Origin: Burkholderiaceae bacterium
GTDB lineage: Bacteria > Pseudomonadota > Gammaproteobacteria > Burkholderiales > Burkholderiaceae_C
Assembly: GCA_913776825.1 (NCBI GenBank)
Contig: CAJYPV010000018.1
Coordinates: 124,001-188,000, forward strand
Length of the DNA stretch: 64,000 nt
Reading direction: 5' to 3'
Below, one piece after another: positions 7,449 to 18,551 of this stretch (the stretch's first letter is position 1; every line of letters starts with the position of its first letter). The position numbers and the translations under genes are program-made. A model generated the notes under the pieces. The model did not search any database. It was not told where the DNA came from and saw nothing but the letters and a program-made list of their open reading frames with translations.

Positions 7449-8717
7449 ATGCATCCTAATGCCCTTCTCGAACTCACCGCCGAACTCGTCGACAGCCTGC
7501 TGCTTTTCGACAAGCCGGCCGACGCCCTGGTTTCCGCCTTCTTCCGCGAGCATCGCGCCCTGGGCCAACGCGAGCGCCACGCCGTGGCCGAAACCGCTTA
7601 TGCGGTGCTGCGCCGCCGTCCGCTGCTGCAGCATCTGGCGCAATCCGGCCGCGGGCCGATGGCACGTCGTCTGGCCATCCTGGCCTGGGAGGGCAACGAC
7701 ACCTTCCTGCGCGGCGCGCTCAATGACTTCGAGCAGCAATGGCTGCAGCAGGTGCAGTCGGTCGACCGCAGCAAGCTGCCGCCCAAGCTGCGCCACAACC
7801 TGCCGGACTGGCTGGTCGAGCCGCTGCAGAAACGTCTGGGTGACGAGCAGTTCTGGGCCCTGGCGGAAGCCGTCAACCAGAGCGCGCCGCTGGATCTGCG
7901 CGTCAACCTGCTGAAGGCCAAGCGCGAGGACGTGCAGGCGGCGCTGAAGACCAGCGGATTCAATTCGTCGCCGACGCCTTACTCGCCCTGGGGCCTGCGC
8001 CTGGAAGGCAAGCCCGCGCTGCAGAAGCTGGAGGTGTTCACCAGTGGTCAGGTGGAAGTCCAGGATGAAGGCAGTCAGCTGCTGGCCTTGCTGACCGAAG
8101 CCAAGCGCGGCGAAATGGTGGTGGATTTCTGCGCCGGCGCCGGCGGCAAGACGCTGGCGCTGGGCGCGTCGATGCGCAACACCGGACGCCTGTATGCGTT
8201 CGATGTGTCGGGCCACCGGTTGGACAAGCTCAAGCCGCGTCTGGCGCGCAGCGGGCTGTCCAATGTGTATCCGGTCCAGATCAGCAGCGAGCGCGATGAC
8301 CGCATCAAGCGTTTGGCCGGCAAAGTCGACCGCGTGCTGGTCGATGCGCCGTGCTCCGGCCTGGGCACGCTGCGTCGCAACCCCGACCTCAAATGGCGTC
8401 AGAGCGCCCAGGGCGTGACCGAGCTGCATGCGAAGCAACTGGCGATCCTCAACAGCGCCTCTCGCATGCTCAAGCCGGGTGGCCGCCTGGTGTATGCCAC
8501 CTGCAGCCTGCTGGATGAAGAGAACGAATCGGTGGCGCAGGCGTTTGCCGAGGCGCATCCGGAGTTCGAATTGCTGCCCGCTCAGGACATCCTGGCCCAC
8601 GCGCAGGTGCCTGAAGAGCGCATCGCCACGCTGTGCGACAACGACTTCCTGCGGCTGTGGCCCCATCGTCATGAGAGCGACGGCTTCTTCGCGGCGGTCT
8701 GGCAGCGGAAGAAGTGA
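7449..8717 (+). CDS. RsmB/NOP2-family RNA (cytosine-C5) methyltransferase
   Basis: SAM-dependent m5C methyltransferase acting on rRNA. The 422 residues have an N-terminal helical NusB-like region (about 1-140) and a Rossmann methyltransferase domain. The SAM-binding motif VVDFCAGAGGKT starts near residue 224. The two catalytic cysteines are visible: C302 in VDAPCSGLGTLRRNP and C352 in ATCSLLDEEN. The layout matches the 16S rRNA C967 enzyme RsmB, but the N-terminus is more divergent than in E. coli RsmB, so I leave the symbol empty. It is not in the usual fmt-rsmB context; the neighbours are a DUF1653 gene and a desaturase gene. Confidence 0.88.
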   Translation: MHPNALLELTAELVDSLLLFDKPADALVSAFFREHRALGQRERHAVAETAYAVLRRRPLLQHLAQSGRGPMARRLAILAWEGNDTFLRGALNDFEQQWLQQVQSVDRSKLPPKLRHNLPDWLVEPLQKRLGDEQFWALAEAVNQSAPLDLRVNLLKAKREDVQAALKTSGFNSSPTPYSPWGLRLEGKPALQKLEVFTSGQVEVQDEGSQLLALLTEAKRGEMVVDFCAGAGGKTLALGASMRNTGRLYAFDVSGHRLDKLKPRLARSGLSNVYPVQISSERDDRIKRLAGKVDRVLVDAPCSGLGTLRRNPDLKWRQSAQGVTELHAKQLAILNSASRMLKPGGRLVYATCSLLDEENESVAQAFAEAHPEFELLPAQDILAHAQVPEERIATLCDNDFLRLWPHRHESDGFFAAVWQRKK

Positions 8718-8974
8718 GGCGAGTCCTGCCCGCGGCCGGCATCGGCGCGGCAGGACGAGATCCTCCAATTCGTCGCGGATCCCCTTGCCGATCGTTCAGC
8801 AGTCGACCATTCTGTAACGGCGTTGTAACGATGTTCGGTTCGCGGGGAAAGTGGGCGTCCAACCGGGAAGACCGGGTGGAATTGGAGATAGATCAAAGAC
8901 CCAATCTAGGGAGCCTCGCCTACAATTGAGCTTCCTGTGGACAACTGGCTCCTCGCGAGCAGGGTTAGGACCTA

Positions 8975-10198
8975 ATGAACGTTTTGATGACTGTGCACGA
9001 TGGTGTTTTGAACTGGCTGATCAACGGCCTGCTCAACGCCAGCTGGTGGCAAGTTCTGGCTTACACGCTGATCGTGACGCACATCACGATTGCAGCGGTG
9101 ACGATCTTCCTGCACCGGGCACAGGCGCACCGCGCGCTGGACCTCGGTCCGATTCCGTCGCACTTCTTCCGCTTCTGGCTGTGGATGACCACCGGCATGG
9201 TCACTCGCGAGTGGGTCGCCATCCACCGCAAGCACCACGCCAAGTGCGAGACCGAGGAAGACCCGCACAGCCCCGTCACCCGTGGCATCAAGACCGTGAT
9301 GACCCGCGGCGCTGAGCTCTACCGCGCGGAATCCAAGAACGAGGAAACCATCAAGAAGTTCAGCCACGGCGTGCCGGACGACTGGATGGAGCGCAACGTC
9401 TATACCCGCCACTCGGTGCTGGGTGTGGCCTCGATGCTGATCATCAACGTCGCGCTTTTCGGCGTGATCGGTCTGTCGATCTGGGCGATTCAGATGGCCT
9501 GGATCCCGTTCTGGGCCGCCGGCGTCATCAACGGCGTGGGTCACTACTGGGGCTACCGCAACTTCGAAGCGCAGGATGCCTCGACCAATGTCTCGCCCTG
9601 GGGCCTGATCATTGGCGGCGAAGAGCTGCACAACAACCACCACACCTATCCGACCTCGGCCAAGTTCTCGGTCAAGCCGTTCGAATTCGACATCGGCTGG
9701 GGCTACATCCGTGTGATGGAGATGATCGGCTGGGCCAAGGTGCGCAAGACCGCTCCGCAGATGCGCACCGGCGCCATCAAGGCCGAGGCCGACAAGGACA
9801 CGCTGGAAGCCATCATCGCCAACCGCTACGAAGTCATGGCGCGTTATGCCCGTGAACTGCGCGGCGCCTGCGGTGAAGAGCTGCGCAAGCTGAAGGCCGC
9901 TGGCGAACAGCACAGCGTGAAGTTCCACCAGTTCAAGCTGGCCCATCGCTGGCTGCACCGCGATGCGGACAAGATCCCCACCGCCTACCAGGCCCAAATC
10001 GAAGGCGCCCGTGCGGCCAGCCCGGTGCTGGACAAGCTGGTGACCATGCGCGAAGAGCTGCGCCAGCTCTGGACCCGTACCAACGTGTCCGCTGAGCAGC
10101 TGGTGCATGACCTCCAGGCTTGGTGCCGCAAGGCCGAGGAAAGCGGCATCGCCGAACTGCGTGCCTTTGCACAGGGGCTGCGTGCGGTGCGGGCTTGA
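8975..10198 (+). CDS. Membrane acyl-CoA/acyl-lipid fatty acid desaturase (stearoyl-CoA 9-desaturase type)
   Basis: Non-haem di-iron membrane enzyme introducing a double bond into saturated acyl chains, here probably at delta-9. All three histidine boxes are present: HRAQAHR (47-53), HRKHH (84-88) and HNNHH (219-223). The hydrophobic helices around them fit the OLE1/DesC superfamily. The length of 407 exceeds the core by about 130 residues: a charged, helical C-terminal region from about residue 265 that is not part of the active site. The 257-base gap upstream has a possible promoter (TACAAT near 8921) but nothing else. A strong terminator follows. The protein would set membrane fluidity. Confidence 0.92.
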   Translation: MNVLMTVHDGVLNWLINGLLNASWWQVLAYTLIVTHITIAAVTIFLHRAQAHRALDLGPIPSHFFRFWLWMTTGMVTREWVAIHRKHHAKCETEEDPHSPVTRGIKTVMTRGAELYRAESKNEETIKKFSHGVPDDWMERNVYTRHSVLGVASMLIINVALFGVIGLSIWAIQMAWIPFWAAGVINGVGHYWGYRNFEAQDASTNVSPWGLIIGGEELHNNHHTYPTSAKFSVKPFEFDIGWGYIRVMEMIGWAKVRKTAPQMRTGAIKAEADKDTLEAIIANRYEVMARYARELRGACGEELRKLKAAGEQHSVKFHQFKLAHRWLHRDADKIPTAYQAQIEGARAASPVLDKLVTMREELRQLWTRTNVSAEQLVHDLQAWCRKAEESGIAELRAFAQGLRAVRA

Positions 10199-10241
10199 TG
10201 CCTGAAGGGCGAGGCCTGCGGCCTTCGTCCTTCTCATCTTC

Positions 10242-10267
10242 AAAGGGCGTCCGATCGGACGCCCTTT
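10242..10267 (+). terminator. Rho-independent terminator after the desaturase gene
   Basis: A perfect 13-base inverted repeat with no free loop bases in the listed sequence (AAAGGGCGTCCGA and its complement), running straight into TTTTTG. It ends the desaturase transcript. Confidence 0.85.
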
Positions 10268-10430
10268 TTGTTTGTGGCCGAGGCGGCGATCGAAGCCGGG
10301 TGATGCGCGAGCGTCAGGGCGGTTGCGTAGGCTCGCGGGGTCGTGCTGGTGTCCCTGCTGGGCGCGCGTCTTTCTGGCCCCGCCTCATAATTTGTGAGCG
10401 AACTTGTCGCCTCACTACAAGGAGATGGTC

Positions 10431-10961
10431 ATGATGTCCAAAGGCAATTCATCGATGTCGGGAGCGCGCCTGTCGGCGTGGGCGCTGGCGCTGACCGGGC
10501 TTTGTGCGTCGGTGTCGGCGCATGCGCAAGCCGAGGTGACCTTTACCGAGCCGGCTCGATTCAGCGATCTGGGTGAAAGCTCGCGCGACCGCGAGACGGC
10601 GATGAAGCAGATCCAGGAGCACATCGAGGCACTGGCGCGACGCGAACTGCCCGGACGGACGCTGAAGATCGATTTCACCGATGTGGATCTGGCGGGTGAG
10701 CTGGAGCCGCGGGGTGGGGGCTTCAATCGCATCCGGGTGCTGCGCACGGTGACCATCCCTCGCATGGAGTTCAGCTATTCGCTGATCGAAGGTGGCAAGG
10801 AGATCAAGTCGGGCAAGGCTCGTCTGAGCGACCTCAACTACCAGGATGGCGCCAACCGCTACTTCGACACCGAGCCCATGCGCTACGAGAAGAAGATGCT
10901 CGACGACTGGATGGCCAAGGAGCTGCTCGGAAAGGATCGGCTGGCGCGCGTGAATCCTTGA
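10431..10961 (+). CDS. DUF3016 periplasmic protein
   Basis: 176 residues from the ATG at 10431, chosen because AAGGAG lies six bases upstream. A signal peptide is visible (LSAWALALTGLCASVSAHA, cleavage near AHA|QA). The mature part has the DUF3016 features: AEVTFTEPARFSDLG, a helical segment and LKIDFTDVDLAGELEP. Proteins of this family are exported and of unknown role. No neighbour on the same strand; the following 273 bases to rpmG contain only an octamer repeat and a terminator. Confidence 0.82.
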   Translation: MMSKGNSSMSGARLSAWALALTGLCASVSAHAQAEVTFTEPARFSDLGESSRDRETAMKQIQEHIEALARRELPGRTLKIDFTDVDLAGELEPRGGGFNRIRVLRTVTIPRMEFSYSLIEGGKEIKSGKARLSDLNYQDGANRYFDTEPMRYEKKMLDDWMAKELLGKDRLARVNP

Positions 10962-11030
10962 GGCTGATGAACCTGTCCGCCGCCCGCTCGCGCATTCGCG
11001 CCACTGTCGAGGCCGCAAATCTGCCGTCGG

Positions 11031-11064
11031 GCGATTGTTGGCCGATTGGCCGATTGGCCGATTG
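11031..11064. repeat. Octamer tandem repeat (GCCGATTG)n
   Basis: Three exact copies of GCCGATTG (11041-11064) plus a diverged copy before them, in the gap between the DUF3016 and rpmG genes. Similar 8-base arrays occur at 29810 and 59063. Confidence 0.65.
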
Positions 11065-11189
11065 GTCGCGTCGCCAACTAGCCCGCAGGCTCCCGCAGCA
11101 GGGGTAATGATGCGGTGAGCGGATGAGCGCGAGATTGGCTCCGTCCGATCAAGGGCAGGGCGGTCATGCCGCACCAGGCAGAAACAAAA

Positions 11190-11210
11190 AAACCCGCCAA
11201 TGGCGGGTTT
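11190..11210. terminator. Bidirectional terminator downstream of rpmG
   Basis: Stem ACCCGCCA/TGGCGGGT flanked by an A run on one side and a T run on the other, so it can end transcription in both directions. On the minus strand it closes the rpmB-rpmG transcript. Confidence 0.85.
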
Positions 11211-11234
11211 TTTGTGGGCAAGGAGCCGGCTGAA

Positions 11235-11405
11235 TTACTTCAGCTTGGTTTCCTTGTACAGCACGTGCTTGCGTGCCTTGGGGTCGAACTTCATGAATTC
11301 CAGCTTTTCGGGCGTGGTCTTCTTGTTCTTGTTCGTGGTGTAGAAATGACCGGTGCCGGCAGTGGATTCCAGCTTGATCTTTTCGCGTCCGCCTTTGGAT
11401 GCCAT
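11235..11405 (-). CDS. rpmG: 50S ribosomal protein L33
   Basis: 56-residue ribosomal protein of the large subunit, beginning [20 protein letters not shown] and ending [11 protein letters not shown]. It has no CxxC pairs, so it is the zinc-free form. It lies 22 bases downstream of rpmB in the same direction, the standard rpmB-rpmG pair, and is followed by a terminator. Confidence 0.97.
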   Translation of the reverse strand: MASKGGREKIKLESTAGTGHFYTTNKNKKTTPEKLEFMKFDPKARKHVLYKETKLK

Positions 11406-11427
11406 GGTGTCGCTCCTGATTCAGTGA

Positions 11428-11661
11428 TTAGGCTTGACCGCGGGCACGCAGGTCGGCCAGCACGGCGTCGATGCCCTTCTTGTCGATCAGACGCAGCGCG
11501 GCGTTGCTGATACGCAGACGGACCCAGCGGTTTTCGCTTTCGACCCAGAAACGGCGGTATTGCAGGTTCGGCAGGAACCGACGCTTGGTTTTGTTGTTGG
11601 CGTGGGAAACGTTGTTCCCGACCATGGGCTTCTTGCCCGTGACTTCGCAGACGCGTGCCAT
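11428..11661 (-). CDS. rpmB: 50S ribosomal protein L28
   Basis: 77-residue large-subunit protein starting [20 protein letters not shown] and continuing with the family's [18 protein letters not shown]. First gene of the rpmB-rpmG operon. The 388 bases upstream (11662-12049) hold no gene that I can support; they contain its promoter region and a GC hairpin at 11897 that probably ends trxB. Confidence 0.97.
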   Translation of the reverse strand: MARVCEVTGKKPMVGNNVSHANNKTKRRFLPNLQYRRFWVESENRWVRLRISNAALRLIDKKGIDAVLADLRARGQA

Positions 11662-11896
11662 GAGGACACTCCGATACTTGTCATCCAGCGACCGCCCAAT
11701 CGATCCAGCCTGTTGCTGGTCCGCGGACGGCGGCCTCACCTCGCCATAGGGTGGCGGTAACCCGTGCTTGAAAAGGCCGGAACAGCTTTCGCCCCGCCAT
11801 GCCCTTCAGGCTTACTTCACTTTGGTTTCTCTCCGTTGCCCGAAGTCCTTCACAGGATGTCGGCCAAGGAAAACGGCGACTGTAGCACAAACAGCA

Positions 11897-11918
11897 GGGC
11901 CCGCGCAAAGGCGGGCCC
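11897..11918 (-). terminator. Hairpin, probable trxB terminator
   Basis: Perfect 8-base stem GGGCCCGC/GCGGGCCC with a 6-base loop, about 130 bases after the trxB stop on the minus strand. The following tract (TGCTGTTTGTGC) is only moderately T-rich, so termination strength is uncertain. Confidence 0.5.
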
Positions 11919-12049
11919 GGGTTGGCGGTGATGGCACGGCGGCCTCGTCATCAGCGCTCGCGGTTCGGCAGGGGCTCGAAGCTCAATCCGCTGGTCGAGT
12001 GAGAACGAGGCTTCACGCCCAGCGCGCCCAGCGTTGGGCGCGAAAGGCG

Positions 12050-13069
<1,020 letters not shown>

Positions 13070-13182
13070 CTATGAACAACCGTGAACAAATTGGCACAAT
13101 GCATGGCATTCTAGGTGGCCCCATCCTGGGGCACCGCGATGATTGCCCATAGACCCTAGACCCCGACAGGAGGTTCCCCTTC

Positions 13183-13851
13183 ATGGCCATGTTGTCCAAT
13201 CTGGATCTGATCCGCAGGGTCCCCTTGTTCTCCCTGTTGACCGCCGACCAGGCCCAGTCCATTGCGGACAGTGTCGTCAAGCGGCGCTTCAAACGCGGCG
13301 AACTGATCGTCGAACAGGGCACCAAGTCGAATGCGCTGTTCATCCTGCTGAATGGTCGCGCTCGTGTGCTGACGGCAGACAGCCGCGGTCGTGAAGTGAT
13401 CCTCGCGGTGCTGCAGCCCGGCGACTATGTCGGTGAGATGAGCCTCATCGACAACGAACCCCATTCCGCCACCGTGCGTGCGGAAGTCCAGACCGACATG
13501 CTGGTCCTGGGCCGCTCCGATTTCGCCCGTGGTCTGCCTGAGCCGTCCAGCCTCGCTTACGGCATCCTGCGCGGGCTGGTGGCGCGTCTGCGCAATGCGG
13601 ACCGCCAGATCGAATCCCTCGCGCTGCTGGATGTCTATGGCCGCGTGGCCCGCACGCTGCTCGACATGGCGGAAGAAGAGAAGGGCGTGAAGATCATCCG
13701 CGGCAAGGTGTCCCGTCAGGACATGGCCAAGGTGGTGGGCGCGTCGCGCGAAATGGTCAGCCGGGTCATGAAGGACCTGGAAGACAAGGGCGTGATCGAG
13801 ACCCTGGAGAACGGCTCCGTGGTCATCAAGGAACGGTTGCAACACGATTGA
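13183..13851 (+). CDS. Crp/Fnr-family transcriptional regulator
   Basis: 222 residues with a cyclic-nucleotide-binding-type beta barrel (about 20-130: GELIVEQGTKSNALFILLNG, then LQPGDYVGEMSLIDNEPHSATVRA), a long dimer helix, and a Crp winged helix (about 150-215: GKVSRQDMAKVVGASREMVS, RVMKDLEDKGVIE). The barrel keeps the GEMSLID part, but the key R-S/T of cAMP binding is represented by HSATVRA, close to Crp itself, so a nucleotide ligand is possible. No Fnr cysteines are seen. A strong AGGAGG lies before the ATG. Targets are unknown; ftsK follows 58 bases later. Confidence 0.92.
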   Translation: MAMLSNLDLIRRVPLFSLLTADQAQSIADSVVKRRFKRGELIVEQGTKSNALFILLNGRARVLTADSRGREVILAVLQPGDYVGEMSLIDNEPHSATVRAEVQTDMLVLGRSDFARGLPEPSSLAYGILRGLVARLRNADRQIESLALLDVYGRVARTLLDMAEEEKGVKIIRGKVSRQDMAKVVGASREMVSRVMKDLEDKGVIETLENGSVVIKERLQHD

Positions 13852-13897
13852 ACACCTTGCGGCCCGCCTGCGGGCCTGAGGCGCGGATGTCCTGCGT

Positions 13898-13903
13898 CAC
13901 AAT
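13898..13903 (+). promoter_or_regulatory. Putative -10 element of ftsK
   Basis: CACAAT six bases before the ftsK ATG, with no ribosome binding site between. Suggests a leaderless transcript; no -35 recognised. Confidence 0.3.
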
Positions 13904-13909
13904 GGCGGC

Positions 13910-16276
13910 ATGAGTTTCCCCGGTTCCCTGCTGGGTGGAGAAGACTCCGCCGCCCCCTCCGAACGCCCCGCGCGCAAGCCTCGCAAGGCGCCTGTGGCCG
14001 CGCCACCACCGGTCAGTCCGTTGCGCACGCCCTTGTGGCTGTTGGGCACCGGCCTGCTGTGGTGTCTGGTCTTGCTGGCGCTGGTCAGCCATGACCGCGG
14101 CGACAGCGCCTTCAGCGTCGCCGCCGGCCAGGAGCTCACCCACAACCGATTGGGCGCGCTCGGTGCCTGGATCTCCGACCTGCTGCTGTTCGGCTTCGGC
14201 TACTCCTGTTGGTGGCTGATGCTCGTGTCGGTGCGCAGTTGGCTGGGCGGTCTGGCGCGCTTGCTGCGTGCCGATGGCACCACCGCCCCGTCCTGGAAAG
14301 AGCGGCTGCACACCGGCGCCGGGCTGGCCTTGTTGATGGCCGCCAGTTGTGCGCTGGAATGGACTCGGCTGTACCGCTGGGAAGCGCATCTGCCCGGCCA
14401 CGCCGGAGGCGTGCTGGGCTATTTGCTGGGACCGACCAGCATGAAGCTGCTGGGCTTCGATGGGTCCGGCGTCGTCTGGATTGCCGCGCTGGTGATCGGC
14501 GCCTCGCTGGCGCTGAAGTTCTCGTGGCTGCGGGTGGCCGAACACATCGGCGCGTGGCTCGAAGGGCTGCGTGAGCGCCGCGTCGAGCGCCGCGAAATCG
14601 CCGAAGACAAGCGCGTCGGCAAGGAAGCCAAACGCGAGCGTGAAGCGGTGGTGGAGGTCGAGCGCCTGGTCGTCGAAGAACACCTGCCCATCGTGATCGA
14701 ACCCCCGATCGTCGAAGCGCCCAAGTCCACGCGGGTCATCAAGGAGCGCCAGCAGACGCTGTTCACCGACCCGAGCGACGCCAAGCTGCCGCAGGTCGAT
14801 CTGCTGGACGCGCCGCCGCCGCGGGTGGAAACGGTCACGCCGGAATCGCTGGAAATGACCAGCCGGATGATCGAGAAAAAGCTCAAGGACTTCGGTGTCG
14901 AAGTCCGTGTGGTGCTGGCCTCGCCCGGTCCGGTGATCACGCGCTACGAGATCGAACCCGCCACCGGCGTGAAGGGCTCGCAGATCGTCAACCTGGCGAA
15001 AGACCTTGCGCGATCGCTCAGCCTGACCTCGATCCGCGTGGTCGAGACCATCCCGGGCAAGAACTTCATGGCGCTGGAGCTGCCGAATGCGCGGCGCCAG
15101 ACCATCCGGCTGTCGGAAATCCTCGGCTCGCAGATCTATGCGGACGCGTCCTCGGCGCTGACGATGGGTCTGGGCAAGGACATCATCGGCCAGCCGGTGG
15201 TGGCCGACCTGGCCAAGATGCCGCACTGCCTGGTGGCCGGCACGACCGGCTCCGGCAAGTCGGTCGGCATCAACGCGATGATTCTCAGCCTTCTCTACAA
15301 GGCCGAGGCCCGCGATGTCCGACTCATCCTGATCGACCCGAAGATGCTGGAAATGAGCGTCTACGAGGGCATTCCGCATCTGCTGGCACCGGTGGTCACC
15401 GACATGAAGCAGGCGGCCAATGCGCTGAACTGGTGTGTCGGCGAAATGGAGCGCCGCTACAAGCTGATGTCCAAGCTGGGCGTGCGCAATCTGGCGGGCT
15501 ACAACAAGAAGATCAGCGAAGCCGCCGAGCGCGAAGAAAAGCTGCCCAACCCGTTCAGTCTGACGCCGGAGGAGCCCGAGCCGCTCGACCGCCTGCCCCA
15601 CATCGTGGTGGTGATCGACGAACTGGCCGACCTGATGATGGTGGTCGGCAAGAAGATCGAAGAGCTGATCGCCCGTCTGGCGCAAAAGGCGCGTGCGGCC
15701 GGCATCCATCTGATCCTCGCCACCCAGCGCCCGTCGGTCGACGTCATCACCGGCCTGATCAAGGCCAACATCCCGACCCGCCTGTCCTTCCAGGTCAGCA
15801 GCAAGATCGACAGCCGCACCATCCTCGACCAGATGGGCGCCGAAGCGCTGCTCGGCATGGGCGACATGCTCTACATGGCCTCCGGCACCGGGCTTCCGGT
15901 GCGGGTGCACGGCGCGTTCGTCAGCGATGACGAGGTGCACCGGGTGGTCGAGTACTTGAAAGAGCAGGGCGGCGAACCCAACTACATCGAAGGCATCCTC
16001 GAGGGCGGCGTGCTCGATGGTGACGGCGGTGGCGGCGATGGCCTGCCGGGTCTCACGGCAGGCGGCGATGGCGAATCCGACCCGATGTACGACCAGGCGG
16101 TCGCCGTGGTGTTGCAACACAAGCGCGCGTCGATTTCACTGGTGCAGCGGCATCTGCGCATCGGCTACAACCGGGCGGCCCGTTTGCTGGAGCAGATGGA
16201 GAAATCCGGCCTCGTGTCGTCGATGGCCACCAACGGCAACCGCGACATCATCGTGCCCAAGCGCGATGAGGGCTGA
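13910..16276 (+). CDS. ftsK: DNA translocase FtsK
   Basis: Septum-anchored dsDNA motor that pumps the chromosome termini and activates XerCD at dif. The 788 residues contain four N-terminal membrane helices (about 40-200), a short charged linker (about 215-300), the alpha/beta translocase with Walker A GTTGSGKS (444-451) and Walker [11 protein letters not shown] (D570, E571), and a C-terminal winged-helix gamma domain (about 725-788: [20 protein letters not shown]) that reads KOPS. The linker is short compared with E. coli FtsK (1329 residues), as in most betaproteobacteria. lolA and rarA follow on the same strand at short spacing, a common order (ftsK-lolA-rarA). Confidence 0.96.
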   Translation: MSFPGSLLGGEDSAAPSERPARKPRKAPVAAPPPVSPLRTPLWLLGTGLLWCLVLLALVSHDRGDSAFSVAAGQELTHNRLGALGAWISDLLLFGFGYSCWWLMLVSVRSWLGGLARLLRADGTTAPSWKERLHTGAGLALLMAASCALEWTRLYRWEAHLPGHAGGVLGYLLGPTSMKLLGFDGSGVVWIAALVIGASLALKFSWLRVAEHIGAWLEGLRERRVERREIAEDKRVGKEAKREREAVVEVERLVVEEHLPIVIEPPIVEAPKSTRVIKERQQTLFTDPSDAKLPQVDLLDAPPPRVETVTPESLEMTSRMIEKKLKDFGVEVRVVLASPGPVITRYEIEPATGVKGSQIVNLAKDLARSLSLTSIRVVETIPGKNFMALELPNARRQTIRLSEILGSQIYADASSALTMGLGKDIIGQPVVADLAKMPHCLVAGTTGSGKSVGINAMILSLLYKAEARDVRLILIDPKMLEMSVYEGIPHLLAPVVTDMKQAANALNWCVGEMERRYKLMSKLGVRNLAGYNKKISEAAEREEKLPNPFSLTPEEPEPLDRLPHIVVVIDELADLMMVVGKKIEELIARLAQKARAAGIHLILATQRPSVDVITGLIKANIPTRLSFQVSSKIDSRTILDQMGAEALLGMGDMLYMASGTGLPVRVHGAFVSDDEVHRVVEYLKEQGGEPNYIEGILEGGVLDGDGGGGDGLPGLTAGGDGESDPMYDQAVAVVLQHKRASISLVQRHLRIGYNRAARLLEQMEKSGLVSSMATNGNRDIIVPKRDEG

Positions 16277-16300
16277 CCTCCCCACGATCCTTTCCTCCCC

Positions 16301-17047
16301 ATGACCGTCCTCCCCATCGTGCACGTCCTCCATTCGCTTCGTTCTCTGACCCGTCGATCGGCCGCTCAACCGCATGTGGACGCTGCGCCGGGCGCGCCTT
16401 CGCAGCGCGCTGCGGGCCTGACGGCGGGACGGACCTGGCGCCAGTGGCTCTGCGGCGCCGCATGGCTGGGCGTGGCGGGTCTGGCCCAGGCCGACGGCGT
16501 GAGCGCGCTGCAAAGCTTCATCAGCGAGGTCAAGAGCGGTCGGGCCACGTTCACCCAGACCGTGACCTCGCCCGACGGCAAGCGCAAGAAGAACAGCACC
16601 GGCAGCTTCGAATTCCAGCGTCCGAATCAGTTCCGCTTCGCCTACGACAAGCCCGCCGAGCAACTGATCGTGGGCGACGGCAAGAAGGTGTGGGTGTACG
16701 ACCCCGACCTGTCGCAAGCCAGCGTCCGCAACATGGACCAGGCGCTCGGCGCGACGCCGGTGTCGCTGCTCGCGGGCGGTGATCTGTCGCGCGATTTCAC
16801 GCTCAAGTCGCAACCGAGCGAGCAAGGCGTGGACTGGGTGCTCGCCACGCCCAAGCGCAGCGATGGCGGGCTGCAAAGTCTGCGACTGGGCTTCAAGGGT
16901 CGTGAACTGACGGCGTTGGACATCGTCGATGCCTTCGGTCAGCGCTCGGTGATGCAGTTCAGCGCGGTGCAGGTCAATGCCAAGATCGCGCCCGAACGCT
17001 TCCGTTTCGATCCTCCCGCCGGCACTGACGTGCTGCAGCAGCCCTGA
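16301..17047 (+). CDS. lolA: Outer-membrane lipoprotein carrier protein
   Basis: Periplasmic chaperone that takes lipoproteins from LolCDE to LolB. The mature domain starts near residue 65 (DGVSALQSFISEVKSGRATF) and shows the family's TQTVTSPDGKRKKNSTGSFE, FQRPNQFRFAYDKP and GKKVWVYDPDLSQA motifs. A signal-peptide-like stretch (WRQWLCGAAWLGVAGLAQA) precedes it, but the N-terminus is about 45 residues longer than usual; a downstream non-ATG start may be the real one. It lies 24 bases after ftsK, so it is co-transcribed. Confidence 0.92.
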   Translation: MTVLPIVHVLHSLRSLTRRSAAQPHVDAAPGAPSQRAAGLTAGRTWRQWLCGAAWLGVAGLAQADGVSALQSFISEVKSGRATFTQTVTSPDGKRKKNSTGSFEFQRPNQFRFAYDKPAEQLIVGDGKKVWVYDPDLSQASVRNMDQALGATPVSLLAGGDLSRDFTLKSQPSEQGVDWVLATPKRSDGGLQSLRLGFKGRELTALDIVDAFGQRSVMQFSAVQVNAKIAPERFRFDPPAGTDVLQQP

Positions 17048-17102
17048 TGCCCCCAGCGCGGAGCCGACCTCGCCCGGCGCGGGGCGATCGGCGCTTTCCG
17101 TC

Positions 17103-18545
17103 ATGAGCAACGCCTCCCTGTTCCCCGACGAGTTCGATCCCGTCCCGTCCGCCGCGCCCAGCAGCGCGCCGCCGTCGGCGCATGCGCCGTTGCCGGAGCG
17201 TCTGCGTCCGCGCAAGCTGGAGGATGTGGTCGGCCAGCGCCACCTGCTGGGCGAGGGCATGCCGCTGCGCGTCGCGCTGGAAAGCGGCCGGCCGCATTCG
17301 ATGATCCTGTGGGGCCCGCCAGGCGTCGGCAAGACCACGCTGGCCCGGCTGATGACGCAGCATTTCGATGCGCAGTTCATCGCCATCTCGGCGGTGCTGG
17401 GCGGGGTCAAGGACATCCGCGAAGCCGTCGAGCGCGCCCAGGCCGCAGCGGGGCAGGGGCGTCGCACGATCGTGTTCGTGGACGAGGTCCATCGCTTCAA
17501 CAAGGCGCAGCAGGATGCCTTCCTGCCGCATGTCGAATCGGGCCTGTTCAGCTTCATCGGCGCGACCACCGAGAACCCGTCCTTCGAAGTGAATTCCGCG
17601 CTGCTGTCGCGGGCCACGGTGCATGTGCTGAAGGCGCTGGACGAGCAGGACATGCGCGAGCTGCTGACCCGCGGCGGCGCGCTGCTGCACAGCCCGCCGC
17701 TGAGCGAGGCCGCCACGCAGCGTCTGATCGGTTATGCCGATGGCGATGCGCGACGGCTGCTCAACACCCTCGAGACCGTCGCGCAACTCACGCCCGCCGG
17801 CACCGCCGAGATCGACGAAGCGCTGCTGGAACGCACCCTGGGCGAGCAACTGCGCCGCTATGACAAGGGCGGCGATCAGTTCTACGACGTCATCTCCGCG
17901 CTGCACAAATCGGTGCGGGGCTCCAATCCGGATGCGGCGCTGTACTGGCTGGTCCGGATGCTCGATGGTGGCGTGGATGCGCGCTACATCACGCGGCGCC
18001 TGATTCGCATGGCCAGCGAGGACATCGGCAATGCCGACCCCCGCGCGCTGCGGCTGTGCCTGGACGCGGCGGAAACCTATGAGCGGCTGGGCTCGCCCGA
18101 AGGCGAATTGACGCTCGCGCAGGCCGTCGTCTATCTGGCGATCGCGCCGAAGTCCAACGCGGTCTACAACGCCTACAACCAGGTGCGCGCGCTGATCAAG
18201 CAGGACAGCTCCCGCCCGGTGCCGGTGCATCTGCGCAATGCGCCGACCCGGCTGATGAAGGAGCTGGGTTATGGCAAGGCCTATCGCTATGCGCATGACT
18301 TCCCCGGCGCCTATGTCGCGGGCGAGCAATACCTGCCGGACGGTCTCGAAGACCAGCGCTTCTACGAACCGGTGCCGCGCGGTCTGGAGCTGCGCATCGG
18401 CGATCGGTTGAATGAACTGCGGCGCCTGGATGCCGAGGCCCGTCAGACCGAGCACGGCGATGGCCAGTCCGGCGCCTCGGCGCCGCGCCGCGCGCCGTCC
18501 CGGGAGCGTCGCCCGACCGACGATCTCGGCAGCGACGAAGGCTGA
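17103..18545 (+). CDS. rarA: Replication-associated recombination protein A (MgsA/RarA AAA ATPase)
   Basis: Clamp-loader-like ATPase acting at stalled replication forks. From the ATG at 17103 there are 480 residues: an N-terminal Pro/Ala-rich segment, Walker A GPPGVGKT (71-78), Walker B VFVDEVHRFN (D127, E128), the sensor-1 region GATTENPSFEVNSALLSR, and a C-terminal tetramerisation part (KSVRGSNPDAALYWLVRMLD, then ASEDIGNADPRAL). The last about 35 residues are basic and not conserved. Third gene of the ftsK-lolA-rarA run. Confidence 0.95.
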   Translation: MSNASLFPDEFDPVPSAAPSSAPPSAHAPLPERLRPRKLEDVVGQRHLLGEGMPLRVALESGRPHSMILWGPPGVGKTTLARLMTQHFDAQFIAISAVLGGVKDIREAVERAQAAAGQGRRTIVFVDEVHRFNKAQQDAFLPHVESGLFSFIGATTENPSFEVNSALLSRATVHVLKALDEQDMRELLTRGGALLHSPPLSEAATQRLIGYADGDARRLLNTLETVAQLTPAGTAEIDEALLERTLGEQLRRYDKGGDQFYDVISALHKSVRGSNPDAALYWLVRMLDGGVDARYITRRLIRMASEDIGNADPRALRLCLDAAETYERLGSPEGELTLAQAVVYLAIAPKSNAVYNAYNQVRALIKQDSSRPVPVHLRNAPTRLMKELGYGKAYRYAHDFPGAYVAGEQYLPDGLEDQRFYEPVPRGLELRIGDRLNELRRLDAEARQTEHGDGQSGASAPRRAPSRERRPTDDLGSDEG

Positions 18546-18551
18546 CCGAGC

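Noticed and set aside
11681..11908. Small minus-strand frame upstream of rpmB
   Set aside because: No homology, no ribosome site, and it covers the rpmB promoter region.
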